Origin: Liopterus haemorrhoidalis
Taxonomy: Eukaryota > Arthropoda > Insecta > Coleoptera > Dytiscidae
Reading direction: 5' to 3'
NCBI GenBank assembly: GCA_963971575.1
Contig: OZ020611.1
Span: 245,668,654-245,732,653 of the forward strand
DNA length: 64,000 nucleotides
Shown: positions 1 through 10,622 of the stretch, piece after piece
Numbering within the stretch: position 1 is the stretch's first letter
How the letters are laid out: each line of letters starts with the position of its first letter
The notes under the pieces: generated by a model
The model's database searches: none
Told to the model about the DNA's origin: nothing
The model's input: only the letters and a program-made list of their open reading frames with translations
Translations under genes and position numbers: made by a program

Positions 1-361
1 TACTTTCATCGTTTAAATCGTGCTTTTCGACCGTTTTGTTTAAGCTTTGTAAATCATACTTACAATACACATTTTTTGTTAAGGTTAATATCATTTTAAA
101 TTGTCATTTTCTTTATATTTTGATTTTTTGTGTCATTCTTAATACAAATTTCCCATTTATTAATTTTTTTGTCATTATAATATATTAAAAAAATAATTTA
201 ATTTTGACATAGGTTATTCGTTTCCATGGTTTCATTGTTGTAATTTTAAATTTTGACATTGCAACGTGAAAAATGAAATAACCCAAGCAAGGTCCCTTGT
301 GGTGACAACCTAAAAGAACGAAATTCCCATTTAGTTCCGCCTAAGCGTTAGAAACAGACTG
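1..361. mobile_element. Tc1/mariner-type MITE, left end outside window
   Basis: Right portion of the MITE that is complete at 10240-10622; the two align along their length. The right terminus ends AGAAACAGACTG followed by TA at 362-363, matching the TIR and TA target of the other copy. It is non-coding, and its left TIR lies before the window. It sits directly against a Myb/SANT-like coding fragment, which it appears to have interrupted. Confidence 0.8.
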
Positions 362-363
362 TA

Positions 364-541
364 ATACTATTTTTTTCCCCAGTTTATCTTTTAGATTTAC
401 AGCGTCAGTAGCTTTAATTTCTATAACATTTTTACATTTTAACACAAGATTTACAAGTTGCCTTGTTTTGGAAATATTGAAATTTGCGCTTCTTGGACGT
501 TCATCGCACATTTTTCTGTACAAAATTTTGACAGTTGTCAT
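364..541 (-). pseudogene. Myb/SANT-like (MSANTD3-type) protein, N-terminal fragment
   Basis: Open frame of about 60 codons beginning at an ATG at 541 on the minus strand. The segment RPRSANFNISKTRQLVNLVL followed by a KNVIE.K.TDAV pattern resembles the start of Myb/SANT-like DNA-binding proteins. These occur as host MSANTD3-type genes and as the accessory protein of PIF/Harbinger transposons. The frame is lost where it meets the MITE at 361, so only the N-terminal part is present. Whether it was a host gene or a Harbinger accessory gene cannot be decided from this fragment. The family call is from motif memory. Confidence 0.45.
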
Positions 542-656
542 TTATTTTGACAGTTGTATCTATCTCTCTTTTATTCGTGCGAGTCGCCTATATGTCTCTC
601 TTTGTTTAAGATAACACTACTATTACCAACATAAAACAAAAAACATTCGCAAATAT

Positions 657-765
657 TATTATCAATCAGAATAGCTATCTACGGGATAACTAGAGAAAGC
701 AATTTATCCTAGTGACTATCAAGAAGATAATATTATCCCATTGATAGTTATTCTGATAGATAACA
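657..765. repeat. Short imperfect inverted repeat (fold-back MITE-like)
   Basis: The left arm (about 657-690, core CAATCAGAATAGCTATCTAC) is imperfectly complementary to the right arm (about 730-765, core GATAGTTATTCTGATAGAT). The spacer of about 40 bases gives a potential long hairpin. No coding potential and no clear target duplication; possibly a small MITE. Confidence 0.5.
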
Positions 766-791
766 GTAAGGTGGAAATGCCGGCATAAGTA

Positions 792-1356
792 ATGGGTGTT
801 TTTTTTAGAGGTATAGAACTTTAAATTGCAATAAAACAACGATGGATTATTCGATTGACATGAATTTTTTTTTATTCGAAAGATAATCTTGTGGCATTAC
901 ATTAAATCATACCAACAAGACGGCGCAACATGTCACACAGCTCGTGCCACAATCGATTTATTGAAAGACACGTTTGGTGACCGCCTAATTTCACGTTTTG
1001 GACCTGTGAATTGGCCTCCAAGATCTTGTGATTTAACACCGCTGGACTACTTTCTGTGGGGCTATGTAAAGTCATTGGTCTATGCGGATAAGCCACAAAC
1101 GCTTGACCATTTGGAAGACAACATTCGCCGTGTTATTGCCGATATACGGCCACAAATGTTGGAAAAAGTCATCGAAAATTGGACGTCCAGATTGGACTAC
1201 ATCCGAGCCAGCCGTGGCGGTCATATGCCAGAAATCATATTTAAAATGTAATGCCACAAGATTATCTTTCGAATAAAAAAAAATTCATGTCAATCGAATA
1301 ATCCATCGTTGTTTTATTGCAATTTAAAGTTCTATACCTCTAAAAAAAACACCCAT
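792..1356 (+). mobile_element. DD41D mariner-like deletion derivative, copy 1 (565 bp)
   Basis: The element is flanked by TA (790-791 and 1357-1358) and begins ATGGGTGTTTTTTTTAGAGG. Its 109-bp terminal inverted repeats (792-900 and 1248-1356) match base for base. Between them only the 3' half of a transposase gene remains, so it is an internal deletion derivative that cannot move itself. A second copy with the same breakpoint lies at 18512-19077, so the deleted form multiplied after the deletion. Confidence 0.9.
889..1251 (+). pseudogene. Mariner-like (DD41D) transposase, C-terminal half
   Basis: Fragment of a DDE/D transposase of the IS630-Tc1-mariner superfamily. Visible motifs are YQQDGATCHTAR (second catalytic Asp) and WPPRSCDLTPLDYFLWGY (third catalytic Asp), with 41 residues between the two Asp, a DD41D spacing. 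The DNA-binding domain and first catalytic Asp are missing because the deletion joins the left TIR directly to this half. The frame starts inside the left TIR with no ATG (TTG at 889), and its stop codon lies inside the right TIR. It cannot be catalytic alone; an inhibitory role through subunit mixing is only speculation. Confidence 0.85.
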
Positions 1357-1544
1357 TATAATAACATTGTCTACTTAACTCGCCGTGAATGGCTCTAGGA
1401 CTAAGCAACTGGAGAGGCAATTAATGTTTAAATAAAAAAAAAAAAAAAAAAAAAAACAACAACAAAATCTTACCAGTTATAATATTAGGTTTGTTATAGT
1501 GTCAGACTATAGTGTATTTGGCAGCACCGTAATTGTAACATATG

Positions 1545-1675
1545 CAGTGGCAAACTAGTCCGCCGGGACACCGGGAAATTAACCGGTTTTTGGATCAATG
1601 GAGCTGACCTTTGAACCTATGAGGCCGATTTATTCTAATTTTCCAGGGCCGGAAAATTTGGCCAGTCCGCTACTG
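1545..1675. mobile_element. Small hAT-type MITE (131 bp)
   Basis: The ends CAGTGGCAAACTAG and GGCCAGTCCGCTACTG are imperfect inverted repeats beginning CAGTRGC, as in many hAT elements. They are flanked by AACATATG (1537-1544) and ACAATATG (1676-1683), a 6-of-8 match that could be an old 8-bp target duplication. Non-coding and degraded. Confidence 0.5.
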
Positions 1676-1683
1676 ACAATATG

Positions 1684-2178
1684 TATCTTTTTCCGCATGC
1701 CCCCGGTTGGGAATCTTTGGCATTACATTATTTTGCGGTACACCTAGTGGTGTCACAGATTGTATTGCAGTAGGCCGGTAATGGTGTGCTTATGCATATG
1801 CGGCGGAGATGACCGCGGGGAGATGAGCTGGCCGGCCCACGGCGGAGGAGACACCGCGGTGGAGTGTTCCGGTCTTTAACCCCCCTGCCAACTCCACCCC
1901 CCCCCCCTCCCGCACCACGGCCCGGCCCGTTATCTTTAGTATTCCGCTTCTATATTTAGCGTACATCACATCTGCATCTGCTTCACAACACTCACTGCAC
2001 TGCATATGCAACGTATCTATAATTTTGAACTAGTACCTTGCGGAACTCTCCACCATCTACCTGTGTCCATTACCTCTTCCTGCTCTATAAATTAGAGAAT
2101 AAACAGTTCACAACAATGTACACACACCAGTAACAACTCCTAGACCTTGCCAGATAAAATGATATTGAATAGTCTATT
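1684..2178. other. Non-coding stretch with a GC-rich island
   Basis: No recognisable gene. About 1800-1950 is strongly GC-rich, with runs of C and CGG-rich sequence, unlike the AT-rich surroundings. The open frames there are compositional and resemble no protein family I know. The A-run just before this stretch (about 1434-1456) may be a retroposon tail, but nothing upstream of it supports that. Confidence 0.4.
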
Positions 2179-2186
2179 CTTTCTGG

Positions 2187-2389
2187 CAGAGCCGCAGTAA
2201 GGGGGGTGGGGTGGAAGGGGCGACGGCCCTTATCGCACTAAGGAAAAGGGCGCCACATTGCGAAGGTGAGGACCTTTTTTTTTTCATCATTGGTGAGAAT
2301 CTTGTTTTTACTTATCACTTACATTTATTTGGCAAGGGCGCCAAAACACAGTTTTGCACCTAGCGAAAGTTTTCCTTACTGCGGCTCTG
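2187..2389. mobile_element. hAT-type MITE (203 bp)
   Basis: The termini CAGAGCCGCAGTAAGG and CCTTACTGCGGCTCTG are perfect inverted repeats of 16 bp. The flanks CTTTCTGG (2179-2186) and CTTTCAGG (2390-2397) form an 8-bp target duplication with one mismatch, the hAT signature. The interior (GTGAGGACC followed by a T-run) also occurs in the MITE at 3230-3406, so the two are related non-autonomous elements. Confidence 0.85.
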
Positions 2390-2397
2390 CTTTCAGG

Positions 2398-3169
2398 TTC
2401 AACGGGCAAAAATTGTTTACAAGATGTGAATTAGAAGTAGGGTGACTAACTCTTGATCATCTAATTTCGGATCGACTTTAAAATATCTGGACTTCTTGGC
2501 TCCTTTTCAAAGTAGTCGTTAGGGGTCGATTTGGGCGTGGTGTTGTTGTCGTTCCGAAATTTAAAGGCGTTTATAAGAAAAAATAATTTTTTTGGCCTTC
2601 TATCCCCCCTCCTGAGTATAAATCCTGGGTGCTCGCCTGATAAGCACTTTTCTTATTCATTTGGATATCTTGTTTTTTTTGGTCATCACTTGAAAATTTT
2701 GGTTTCGCCCCGTCATATCTTGAAAATTTTGGATTTTTCCATTCCGGTCATAACTTGAAAATTGGGGGGGGGGGGGTTACGTGCTTGAACCCCCCAACAC
2801 TCAAAAAACAGGTTTTTAAGGAACACATATTTTCCTCTCTTGAAAAAATTTTACCTTGTGAGCCCAATACTGTTTACAATGAAGTAATTTAAAAATTAAC
2901 TACTGTTGTGGTTAATAAATTTTATCTTCAACTCTCCGAGCAGCGCCGTGTAATCTGCTGGTCCTGGGAGTGCCCCCCCCCCCTTGGACTGGCCACTGAT
3001 CTTCATCTTCATAAGCCAATAAACGTCCCACAGTAGTCTCACCGAGCGTATATTTCATTACCGTTCTCCTACTATATATTGGGCACTGGTCTTTTACTCC
3101 GAAGGGTGAAGTTTCAGGTCTACAACTCATACGGTGACCTAATCCGGATTGGGAACGGTGATAAATGCA
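2398..3169. other. Non-coding stretch with a three-fold short repeat
   Basis: No gene recognised. Between about 2685 and 2770 the motif CTTGAAAATTTTGG (last copy ending GGGG) recurs three times at about 35-bp spacing, each after a CAT.TC/CATAAC-type hexamer. This is a degenerate tandem repeat. Homopolymer G and C runs lie at 2763-2777 and near 2976-2986. Confidence 0.4.
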
Positions 3170-3455
3170 TGAATGATTTTTTTAATTACACCCCTGACCC
3201 TGACTAGGATTTGAACGTGGAACCTTTAGCAAGGGTGACCATTCGTCCCGCATGTTGATTGGGTGTCCCGCTTTCTAACTTTTGATTTTTTTATTTATAT
3301 TTTGAGGAGGTGAGGACCTTTTTTTTGCTCTTCACTTATATTTGGAAAGTGACGCGAAGTTTTTTTGCTTTCTGTCGCATTGTCTTCTTAAGAAAATGGT
3401 CACCCAACCTTTAAGCACGTGAGGCTAGTTCACTATCTCTGCGCTATCGAGGTTG
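3170..3455 (-). repeat. tRNA-derived SINE, interrupted by a MITE
   Basis: Read on the minus strand, TAGCGCAGAGATAG (about 3440-3455) resembles a Pol III A box and GTTCAAATCC (about 3208-3217) a B box, followed by a non-tRNA body. The two boxes are separated only because the hAT MITE at 3230-3406 sits between them. Removing the MITE and one target copy restores a tRNA-like spacing of about 45-50 bases. The short A-box/B-box unit, rather than a full cloverleaf, suggests a SINE head. The 3' end of the SINE is not defined. Confidence 0.5.
3230..3406. mobile_element. hAT-type MITE (177 bp) inside a SINE
   Basis: The ends CAAGGGTGACCATT and AATGGTCACCCA are inverted repeats. ACCTTTAG (3222-3229) and ACCTTTAA (3407-3414) form a near-perfect 8-bp target duplication. 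The interior shares the GTGAGGACC plus T-run motif with the 2187-2389 MITE. Confidence 0.7.
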
Positions 3456-3610
3456 AGAACAGGGGGGGGGACTGTACCCAGGGCGTCTCAGGGGCATGAG
3501 TCCCCCAAGAGCTCCAAAAATATGTGGTTGGTATGGTTGTTACGCGTTTTTGTTAAAATGACAGTGAGAATCTTTTTTGCACTTGTATTTTAGAAGCGAA
3601 GACCGTTTTT

Positions 3611-3657
3611 AGGGTTTTGTAGGTATGACCAAAAAACCCTTATACCGTCATTTTGTC

Positions 3658-3703
<46 letters not shown>

Positions 3704-3866
3704 TCGGTAAAAATTGTAGCCAAACGGCTAAACCTAGAGAGTTGAAATTTGGCATGCTTATACAACTCTTTGACCCGCACATAGGAAAAATACTAAAACA
3801 TCTAAAAAACATATCCCCCTAAAAATATAGACAAATATGTGCTCATCGAAAAAAAAAATATTTTTG
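3611..3866 (+). mobile_element. Helentron/HINE-like repeat, copy A (5' end only)
   Basis: Begins AGGGTTTTGTAGGTATGACC after a T-run, followed by a (TCTG)n tract of about 11 units (3657-3701) and the conserved GTTCGGTAAAAATTGTAGCC block. Homology to the full-length copies stops near 3866, just after the CATCGAAAAAAAA segment, so about three quarters of the element is missing. The open frame reading through the microsatellite is not a gene. Confidence 0.8.
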
Positions 3867-4655
3867 TATTGGTCATGACTTGTATATTAGAGGAGACCTT
3901 TTGTTAGGTCAAGGCTTGTTGTTTAGAAGTACATATCAACCTTTTTTAATAATTTAAAGTCTTCTGAGCTTCCCCTCCCCCCAAATTACTGGGTGTGCGC
4001 CTTGTTGGAAGTATAGCTCTATAAGATTCCATAACTTTCCCAAATAAATAGACTGAAAGTAAAAAGAAGCCAGTTATCTCGGCAATATGGATTATCCTGT
4101 TATATTCGTATTTTCAATATAATCAATTTGAGTGTAATTTTCAAAGGCGGGATAAAAAAGCTGGTGCTGACAAGTAGGAAATGAATTCTGTGGAATTGTC
4201 GGCGCAAGATCAGTTCTCTGGTGCGGTGGTTTTACTTTATTTATTAATAACGGTACAGCGCAGTGCGAGCGCTGAGTTCGAGTGCAGGGCTGCTCTGGTA
4301 CATTGGTGCACACGGGGCACAGCCAGGCTCCGGCCCAGGCCCCGGTACTGTTAACGCACGGCCCCCGGCGTATTTATAAATCAGGACAAGTGCTATTGTG
4401 AATGTACGTATCTGCAACAGCCCTAAGGCCATACTGTCTTTTACACCTCGTTCTATGTTTTTATATCAATAAGATTAATTCTAAGATTGTTTATGCTAAA
4501 AGTTATTTATAGAAACAAAACGTGATAAGTAATGTTGTTCTATAACAGCGGTGGGCCGCATACTTGATAGTGTTACGGCCCTCTATGAATTATTATATTA
4601 GTATTGGTACAAGTGACTTTTCGGGCTCTGGATTTTGGCCCCCCTAAACACTATA
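3867..4655. other. Non-coding stretch with GC-rich patch
   Basis: I recognise no gene or repeat. About 4240-4400 is a GC-rich patch within AT-rich sequence, similar in character to several other islands in this window. Short frames here are not conserved families. Confidence 0.35.
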
Positions 4656-4657
4656 TA

Positions 4658-5945
4658 CCAGGTCTACAAGTATGAAATGCGGATTTTTTTTTTTTTTAAA
4701 TAAAACACATTAAACTCGAAAGAACAGTAAAAGTTTATTTATTCAAAGTATGCTCCATTAGAAGTTATACTTTTTTCCCATCTTTCAGGCAATTTGTGAA
4801 TACCTCGCCAGTAGAACTCTTCCCTTTTCCCCGCAAACCATTCATCTAGCCATGCTTTCACATTTTCATATGAACAAAAGTGCTGCTCGGCAAGTGCGTG
4901 ACCCATCGATGCGAACAAGTGGTAATCTGAAGGGGCCAATTCTGGCGAGTAAGCGGCATGGGGTAGCACTTCCCACTTGAGTGCCTCCAATGTGTTGCAA
5001 ACTGCTTTTACCTTATGTGATGGAGCGTTATCGTTAAGAAAGATTACCTTAAGCTGTCTTTTTTCGTATTCTGGTCGTTTTATGAGCAGCGAATGGTTCA
5101 ATTCGATCAGTTGTTGTTGGTAGCCTTGGGTATTAACTGTTTCACCAGGTTTTAACAATTCATAATAGACCACACCCTTTTGGTCCCACCAAGTACAGAG
5201 CATTGTCTTTTTGCCAAAGCGATTCCGTCTTGCAGTTGATGTGGATGGTGAGCCTGGGTTCACTCATGATTTTTTGCGTTTGGCATTTTCAAAATAAATC
5301 AATTTTTCATCGCCAGTAATGATACGATGCAAAAAAGACTTTCTTTTGTATCGTGCAAGCAAAATTTCACAAGTGTTTTTGCGTTTTTCCATCTGCCTCT
5401 CATTCAATGCATGTGGAACCCATCTGCCGACTTTCTGGATCTTACCCATCTCTCGTAGGCGATTGGAAACAGCTTGTTGACTAACGCCTAACTGCTCTGC
5501 TAGTTGTTTTTGTGATTGACTATCGTCTTCCTGTAGCAATGTTTCCAATTTTGTATCTTCATATTTTTTTGGAGGTTTTCCATGTTCTTTGTCTGTAAGA
5601 TCAAAGTTACCACTTTTGAAACGCCGAAACCATCGTTCACACGTATCTTGCGATGGAGCATATTCACCATAAGCTTCTCGAAGCAGTCGGTATGATTCAG
5701 CAGCAGTTTTTTTCAAATGAAAACAAAACAGTAGTACTGTCCGCGAATGCTCTTTATTTGGCACAAAATTTGACATTTTTAACACAGTAAAACAAAACTA
5801 TATGATCACTTTTCAAATTATAACCTATACGCATTTGACACTTAATGTTAACTTAACAAAACGCCATATGTGTTGAAACTTTGAACTATACACTCTGTTT
5901 GTGCGGCAAGTTTGAAAAATCCGCATTTCATACTTGTAGACCTGG
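4658..5945 (-). mobile_element. Mos1-like mariner element, full length (1288 bp)
   Basis: Terminal inverted repeats of about 30 bp begin CCAGGTCTACAAGTATGAAA and are flanked by TA on both sides (4656-4657 and 5946-5947). At 1288 bp the element has the usual size of a complete mariner. One transposase gene fills the minus strand. This is the best-preserved transposon in the window: its coding capacity is spoiled by a single visible stop codon. Confidence 0.93.
4739..5785 (-). pseudogene. Mariner transposase (DD34D, Mos1-like), one in-frame stop
   Basis: About 348 codons, close to the 345 usual for mariner transposases. The N-terminal half has the helix-turn-helix DNA-binding region (LLREAYGEYAPSQDTCERWF, then QLAEQLGVSQQAVSNRL). 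The catalytic Asp residues are all present: ITGDEKLIYF, then FLNDNAPSH (His of the usual HDN replaced by Asn), then YSPELAPSDYHLF, with 34 residues between the last two Asp. A TGA at 5264-5266 follows KRKKS, where relatives have an aromatic residue before the PG motif; the frame continues unchanged after it. Apart from that stop the gene looks recently functional. It would cut and paste DNA at TA sites in the nucleus. Confidence 0.92.
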
Positions 5946-6041
5946 TAATACAAGTGATGCCTAAAACAAGGTCCTCACTTTTAAAATCCAAGTGTACATA
6001 AAAAAAAAAAAAACAGTAAAAATAGTGCGGCCTCCTTCCGG

Positions 6042-6434
6042 TCATCTAAACATTGTAATTAAATCACCTCGCATCCTATGGTGTTCCAGAGTAGTTAGTT
6101 TTAATTTAGACAGTCTTTCTTCATAAATGAGGTATCTAAAACTTGGACAGAGTTTCGTGGCACGACGTTGGACACTTTCCATGAGTAAGATGTCTTTGCG
6201 GAGATGAGGAGACCAAACTGAGATGGCGAATTCCAAATGTGGTCTTATGTACGTTACATATAACTTTTTCACAATATCTGGAGATGGCTGGCGAAGTGAT
6301 TTAGATACTAAAAATACCATATAGTTAGCTCTCTTGACTGCTTTTAACACTTGATTTGACCATTTTAGGTCACAATTAATAGTTATACCTAGGTCAATCT
6401 GCTTATCCGCTTGCTTCAGTTTAGAACCATTCAT
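6042..6434 (-). pseudogene. CR1-like non-LTR retrotransposon, reverse transcriptase C-terminal fragment
   Basis: 130 codons matching the region downstream of the polymerase palm in CR1/L2-type reverse transcriptases: KQIDLGITINCDLKWSNQV, then KKLYVTYIRPHLEFAISVW, then MESVQRRATKLCPSFRYLIY. The catalytic YADD/FADD segment and everything upstream are absent, consistent with 5' truncation. The end at 6042 keeps HHRMRGDLITMF, typical of this clade, before the stop. Confidence 0.85.
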
Positions 6435-6648
6435 GTAATATTAGTATAGTAACCTTTATAATATAATTAATAACGATTAGTATAGTAACCCATTAGTATA
6501 GTAATTAGTATATGAACCATTAGTATAGTAATATACAAGAGTTCCATTGAAAAATGTAGTTGTTATATATACTAAAAATGAGAATTTTTATTCATATTGA
6601 TCAAGATTAATACAGCCTGCTAAAAGTACTACATATGAACTATTTTTT
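6435..6648. repeat. AT-rich low-complexity repeat
   Basis: The unit TTAGTATAGTAA recurs irregularly between about 6437 and 6535. Nothing coding. It separates the CR1 fragment from a Helentron-like copy. Confidence 0.5.
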
Positions 6649-6695
6649 AGGGTTTTGTAGGTATGACCAAAAAACCCTTATAGCGTAATTTTGTC

Positions 6696-6733
<38 letters not shown>

Positions 6734-7645
6734 TCGGTAAAAATTGTAGCCAAACAGCTTAACCTAGAGAGTTGAAATTTGGCATGCTTGTACAAATTTT
6801 TGACCCGCACATAGGAAAAATACTAAAACATCTAAAAAACATATACCCCTAAAAATATAAACAAATATGTGCTCATCGAAAAAAAAAATATTTTTTTAAA
6901 ATACAAAAATAAAAAATGTACGTGGATTAACGATCAAAATTTTATTTTTGCAAAATAAATTATTTTGACGCGATTTTTGTCAAAATTGTGCAAAAAATTT
7001 TTGTCCCACACCCTGTAGCCCAGATGGTTTAAACTAAAAATCTGAAAAAAATCTAAGTAATGTATATTGGTGTGAACCGGAATAGTACAACAGGAATTTT
7101 TGATCAGATTATGTTTTCGGAAAATAATACATTTTTTGTGTATTTAACCAAAATATGTTAAATATTTAATTCGCTATGTAACCAAGTTAATACATCAGCG
7201 CTAGAGTTCGAATCCTGTCTTTGTTTCCCGAATCCTGTGTTTTTTGCAGTTTTCCTTTGTTTAAATTATTTTGTCAAAATTCTAGTTATAGTTTGGTAAA
7301 TGTTGCATTTAATTTTTAAAAGCGTAAATTTAATAACCACTGGGAAGTGTTGAAATTATAATTTAATTCTGTTTGATGTATACGAAATCAGAGGGCGGGG
7401 CTAATGATTTAAGCAACCAATAGAAGCTATAGGCGAAATTTTCAAAATATTAATGAACTTGCTATGTAATAAAAAATACTGCACATATTTAGAAACTTAA
7501 ATAATGGTATTAGGCATTCGAATTAAAATTTATAAAAAAATATTTTGACATAAAATTTGTTTTGGCATCCCAAATAATCATCATTTAGTTATTAAATACC
7601 TGCAAAACCCTGAAATGTGTGAAAATTCACACTTCACATCAATTT
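6649..7645 (+). mobile_element. Helentron/HINE-like repeat, copy B (full length)
   Basis: Starts AGGGTTTTGTAGGTATGACC after a T-run, with about 9 TCTG units near 6698-6732. Near the other end lies the inverted partner ACCTGCAAAACCCT, then the stem-loop GTGTGAAAATTCACAC and the terminal CTTCACATCAATTTTT. Non-coding. Its internal tRNA-like block keeps a B-box-like AGTTCGAATCC (7205-7215), but the A-box side is degraded. It belongs to the subfamily with the GGCGGGGC / CAATAGAAGC right half. Confidence 0.85.
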
Positions 7646-8242
7646 TTTAAATTTCCGATCTCGTTAGAGGAAAATCTTGTTCCGTCCAACTTCTTGCATC
7701 CTGTATATTGAAAACAATGTGCAAATGACAGGTCAACACAGGTCGTAGGTGTGAATGATTACCGAGGTGAATTTTACGAGTGGATAGTGTCAGGCTACGG
7801 GACAGGAAGCTTGTGGCGGAAATATGAGGCATCGCTATCCGATAAGGCGATTGACGGTATCAGTGGCCCGTCCTTCCGCCCGCCCTGCCCTTCACACCTG
7901 CCCACTTCCGGACATAACTGTCCACACATCGCAATCAACAACAGTTTCATTTCACTGTGAACTATGCCTGAATATTGAATAGGTGAAAAATGTTGGATCG
8001 CTGGTGAAGATATTGTGTACGGATGGCTGTGATGAGGTGATACTTGTAATATTATTAATAACACCTCATCAGCCATTTCGTAAGTTATGACTGCATTACG
8101 TCATGACTTGCAACATTTGTACCTGGCCAGGCCAGTCACACAACATCTCGACATCCAATGGAGTAATATTTTATAAATAAGACAATGACGACTTGACTGA
8201 ACATCAAGTGTTTGTACATTCGATCATCGTTTTTCATACTAG
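7646..8242. other. Unassigned non-coding sequence
   Basis: No gene or repeat family recognised. Overlapping short frames on both strands near 7750-8080 lie in a moderately GC-rich patch and show no protein family features. Confidence 0.35.
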
Positions 8243-8355
8243 TGCCTGGTTTCATAAACAAATGCTAAATCATATGTTAGCTAACACGATGCTAAAATAA
8301 CACGTTAAAACTTAACAACGTTTCATAAAGAAATAGCATCGGATTTAACATCGTA

Positions 8356-8901
8356 TAAAGCGTGTTCTACATTATACAATTCTCATCAAATTTTCATACT
8401 TATTTCTTTGACTAGAACTTGTACTAGAAATAAATCAGTGAAATTGTACAGTGTAGAACACGGTATGTAGTCAAGGTCAACTTTATTCAAAACTAGATTT
8501 GATCCAACTATTCTTGAAAACACATCCAACTTGGAACTCGGTGCATGCGCAGTAGACAGTTTTAACAATAGTACCAACATTAAAATTACGCTTGTAAATA
8601 TTTTGTATTACCACGTGTTTAATAGTGTTTTGTTGATCATTGGTTTGAATAAGCGAATATATAAATTGTGTTTTGTACGTAAATCAGTAATTTTACAAAT
8701 CTAATAGCTAGGTTATAAACACTTGACAAGATATGAATTATATTTTTATGTTGGTACTTTAAATGAACTGAAACACGTGTAAGAATTTCATTCTCTACCA
8801 AAAAATTGAAAAATAAATTGTATTAAAACTTTGACAACTTCTAGTTCAAAGAAAAAAGTTTAGAAAATTGATGAATAAAGTATAATGTAGAACACGCTTT
8901 A
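8356..8901. mobile_element. Nested TIR element or inverted repeat (546 bp)
   Basis: TAAAGCGTGTTCTACATTAT (start 8356) has a perfect 22-bp inverted partner at 8880-8901. A related GTGTAGAACACG also occurs internally near 8451. The interior is AT-rich and non-coding. Target duplication is not evident, so this could be a MITE or a secondary inverted duplication. Confidence 0.6.
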
Positions 8902-9094
8902 AGTAATTTCAGTGCTGTGTTCAGTTTAGGGTTTTTATTAGGTAGATTGGTATGACTATCAACTTCACAGTTGTCTTAAACGTCAAACAGGCTTATTATA
9001 ACCTTAGTAACCTTTCGAATTATTTACTGTCATGCATTATTTTTCAATAAAAAATCAATTTCTATAAGCTGTTCACTTTTGTAAGAACACACTA

Positions 9095-9922
9095 TGGTCT
9101 ATTTCAAAGTAGAAAAATGTGTGTAAGAAGATAGGAGCTGTTTGTCCTTGCATCGGATTGGTTTAGATTGTCATCCTTATTACAATGTAAAAATATTGTT
9201 TTTAGTCCAAGTTGATAGATGTTCAGTGTCGTACATTGGAAATATATATTATTTATATTATTTAATTTTTCTCATATATTTTGTTATTATTTACATATTT
9301 AGACTTTTATTTATATTCTTGGCGTAGATTTTATGAAGAAAATTCTCCATGTAATTTGTTTTTATGGCAGTTATATATTTTTTAGGTTATCTGACATATA
9401 AATATTTTTTGACAGTTGAAAATTAACAGATCAAGAAAGAGGACTAATGTGAGGCCAAAAGACAGCCCAGCTGATTGTGCCCAAAGAAGAAGTTATTGAT
9501 ATATTTTTTAGACCTTCATATATACATATATTTTTAATTTTTATTTACAATAATTATTTACATAAGAAACTTTAGCTCTGAAGATATATTGTTTGTTTTA
9601 TTGCTTTGTTTAAACTCTTTTAGCCAAATCTCTCTTTTTATATATAGTACATAATTTTTAAAATTAATATTTTTTTAACTTTTTCAAATTTCCAATTAAA
9701 CTGAATTTATGTCGTATAAATAACGTGAGTGTATTATCTGCCTTGTTTATTTCAATATCTTATTAACCTTTTTTATATTAAAAAAAATCACTTCTAACCC
9801 AGTTGCTACGCCCATGCCCTAGTTGTAACTTATTTTAAATTTCCCGCTATACTGTATTTGATCAGTGTAAATCGTACTCGGTTCGCAGCGCTATCTACTT
9901 TTTTCTACTTTGAAATAGATCA
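9095..9922. mobile_element. Non-autonomous TIR element, family copy 1 (828 bp)
   Basis: The ends TGGTCTATTTCAAAGTAG and CTACTTTGAAATAGATCA are inverted repeats flanked by TA (9093-9094 and 9923-9924). It aligns along most of its length with 16755-17560. No transposase-like frame; very AT-rich. The TA target suggests mobilisation by a Tc1/mariner-type enzyme, but the family is not one I can name. Confidence 0.75.
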
Positions 9923-10239
9923 TAGATCTGGTTATTTTGGTTAATTTTATGGTGTGTTACTGACTTTAAATGTCAATTAAAAATATTCCTTACGCTGTAA
10001 AACCGACTTTAGGTTGATAAGGTTATGATCATTATAATTAAGATATAATTTTTCATTATGACATATGTCAAATGGATCGACATTTTAAAAAAGTGACATT
10101 TTTTAATACCAACATGACATACAGCTTCAAAGGTGCAAACTATTGAAAACAAAATTCCCTTTTAGTTTGATCTTACAAAAGTGAACTGCTTATATATTAC
10201 CATATTTCGTAAAATTTTTTAATGTAGAAAAAAGATGTA

Positions 10240-10622
10240 CAGTCTGTTCCAAACGGTTAAGCGGAACTAGATTTTCCAATCTAGTTACTTTCATCGTTTA
10301 AATCGTGTCTTTCGGCCGTTTTGTTTAAGCTTTGTAAATCATACTTACAATAAACATTTTTTGGTTAAGGTTAATATCATTTTAAAATGTCATTTTCTTT
10401 ATATTTTGATTTTTTGTGTCATTCTTAATACAAATTTCCCATTTATTTATTTTTTTGTCATTAAAATATCTAAAAAAAATATTTAATTTTGACATATGTC
10501 ATTCGTATCCATGGTTTCATGCCAACGTGAAAAATGAAATAACCCAAGCAAGGTCCCTTCTCGTGACAACCTAAAAGAACTAAATTCCCATTTAGTTCCG
10601 CTTAACCGTTTGGAACAGACTG
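10240..10622. mobile_element. Tc1/mariner-type MITE, complete (383 bp)
   Basis: Perfect 30-bp terminal inverted repeats starting CAGTCTGTTCCAAACGGTTA, flanked by TA (10238-10239 and 10623-10624). Non-coding interior. The second copy at the start of the window shows it is a repeat family rather than a chance hairpin. Confidence 0.92.

Noticed and set aside
902..1096. Minus-strand frames over the DD41D fragments (also 1072-1257 and 18623-18978)
   Set aside because: Antisense shadows of the transposase reading frame.
7751..8076. Host gene suggested by overlapping frames on both strands
   Set aside because: No domain, no codon bias and no splice context; frames arise from a GC-richer patch.
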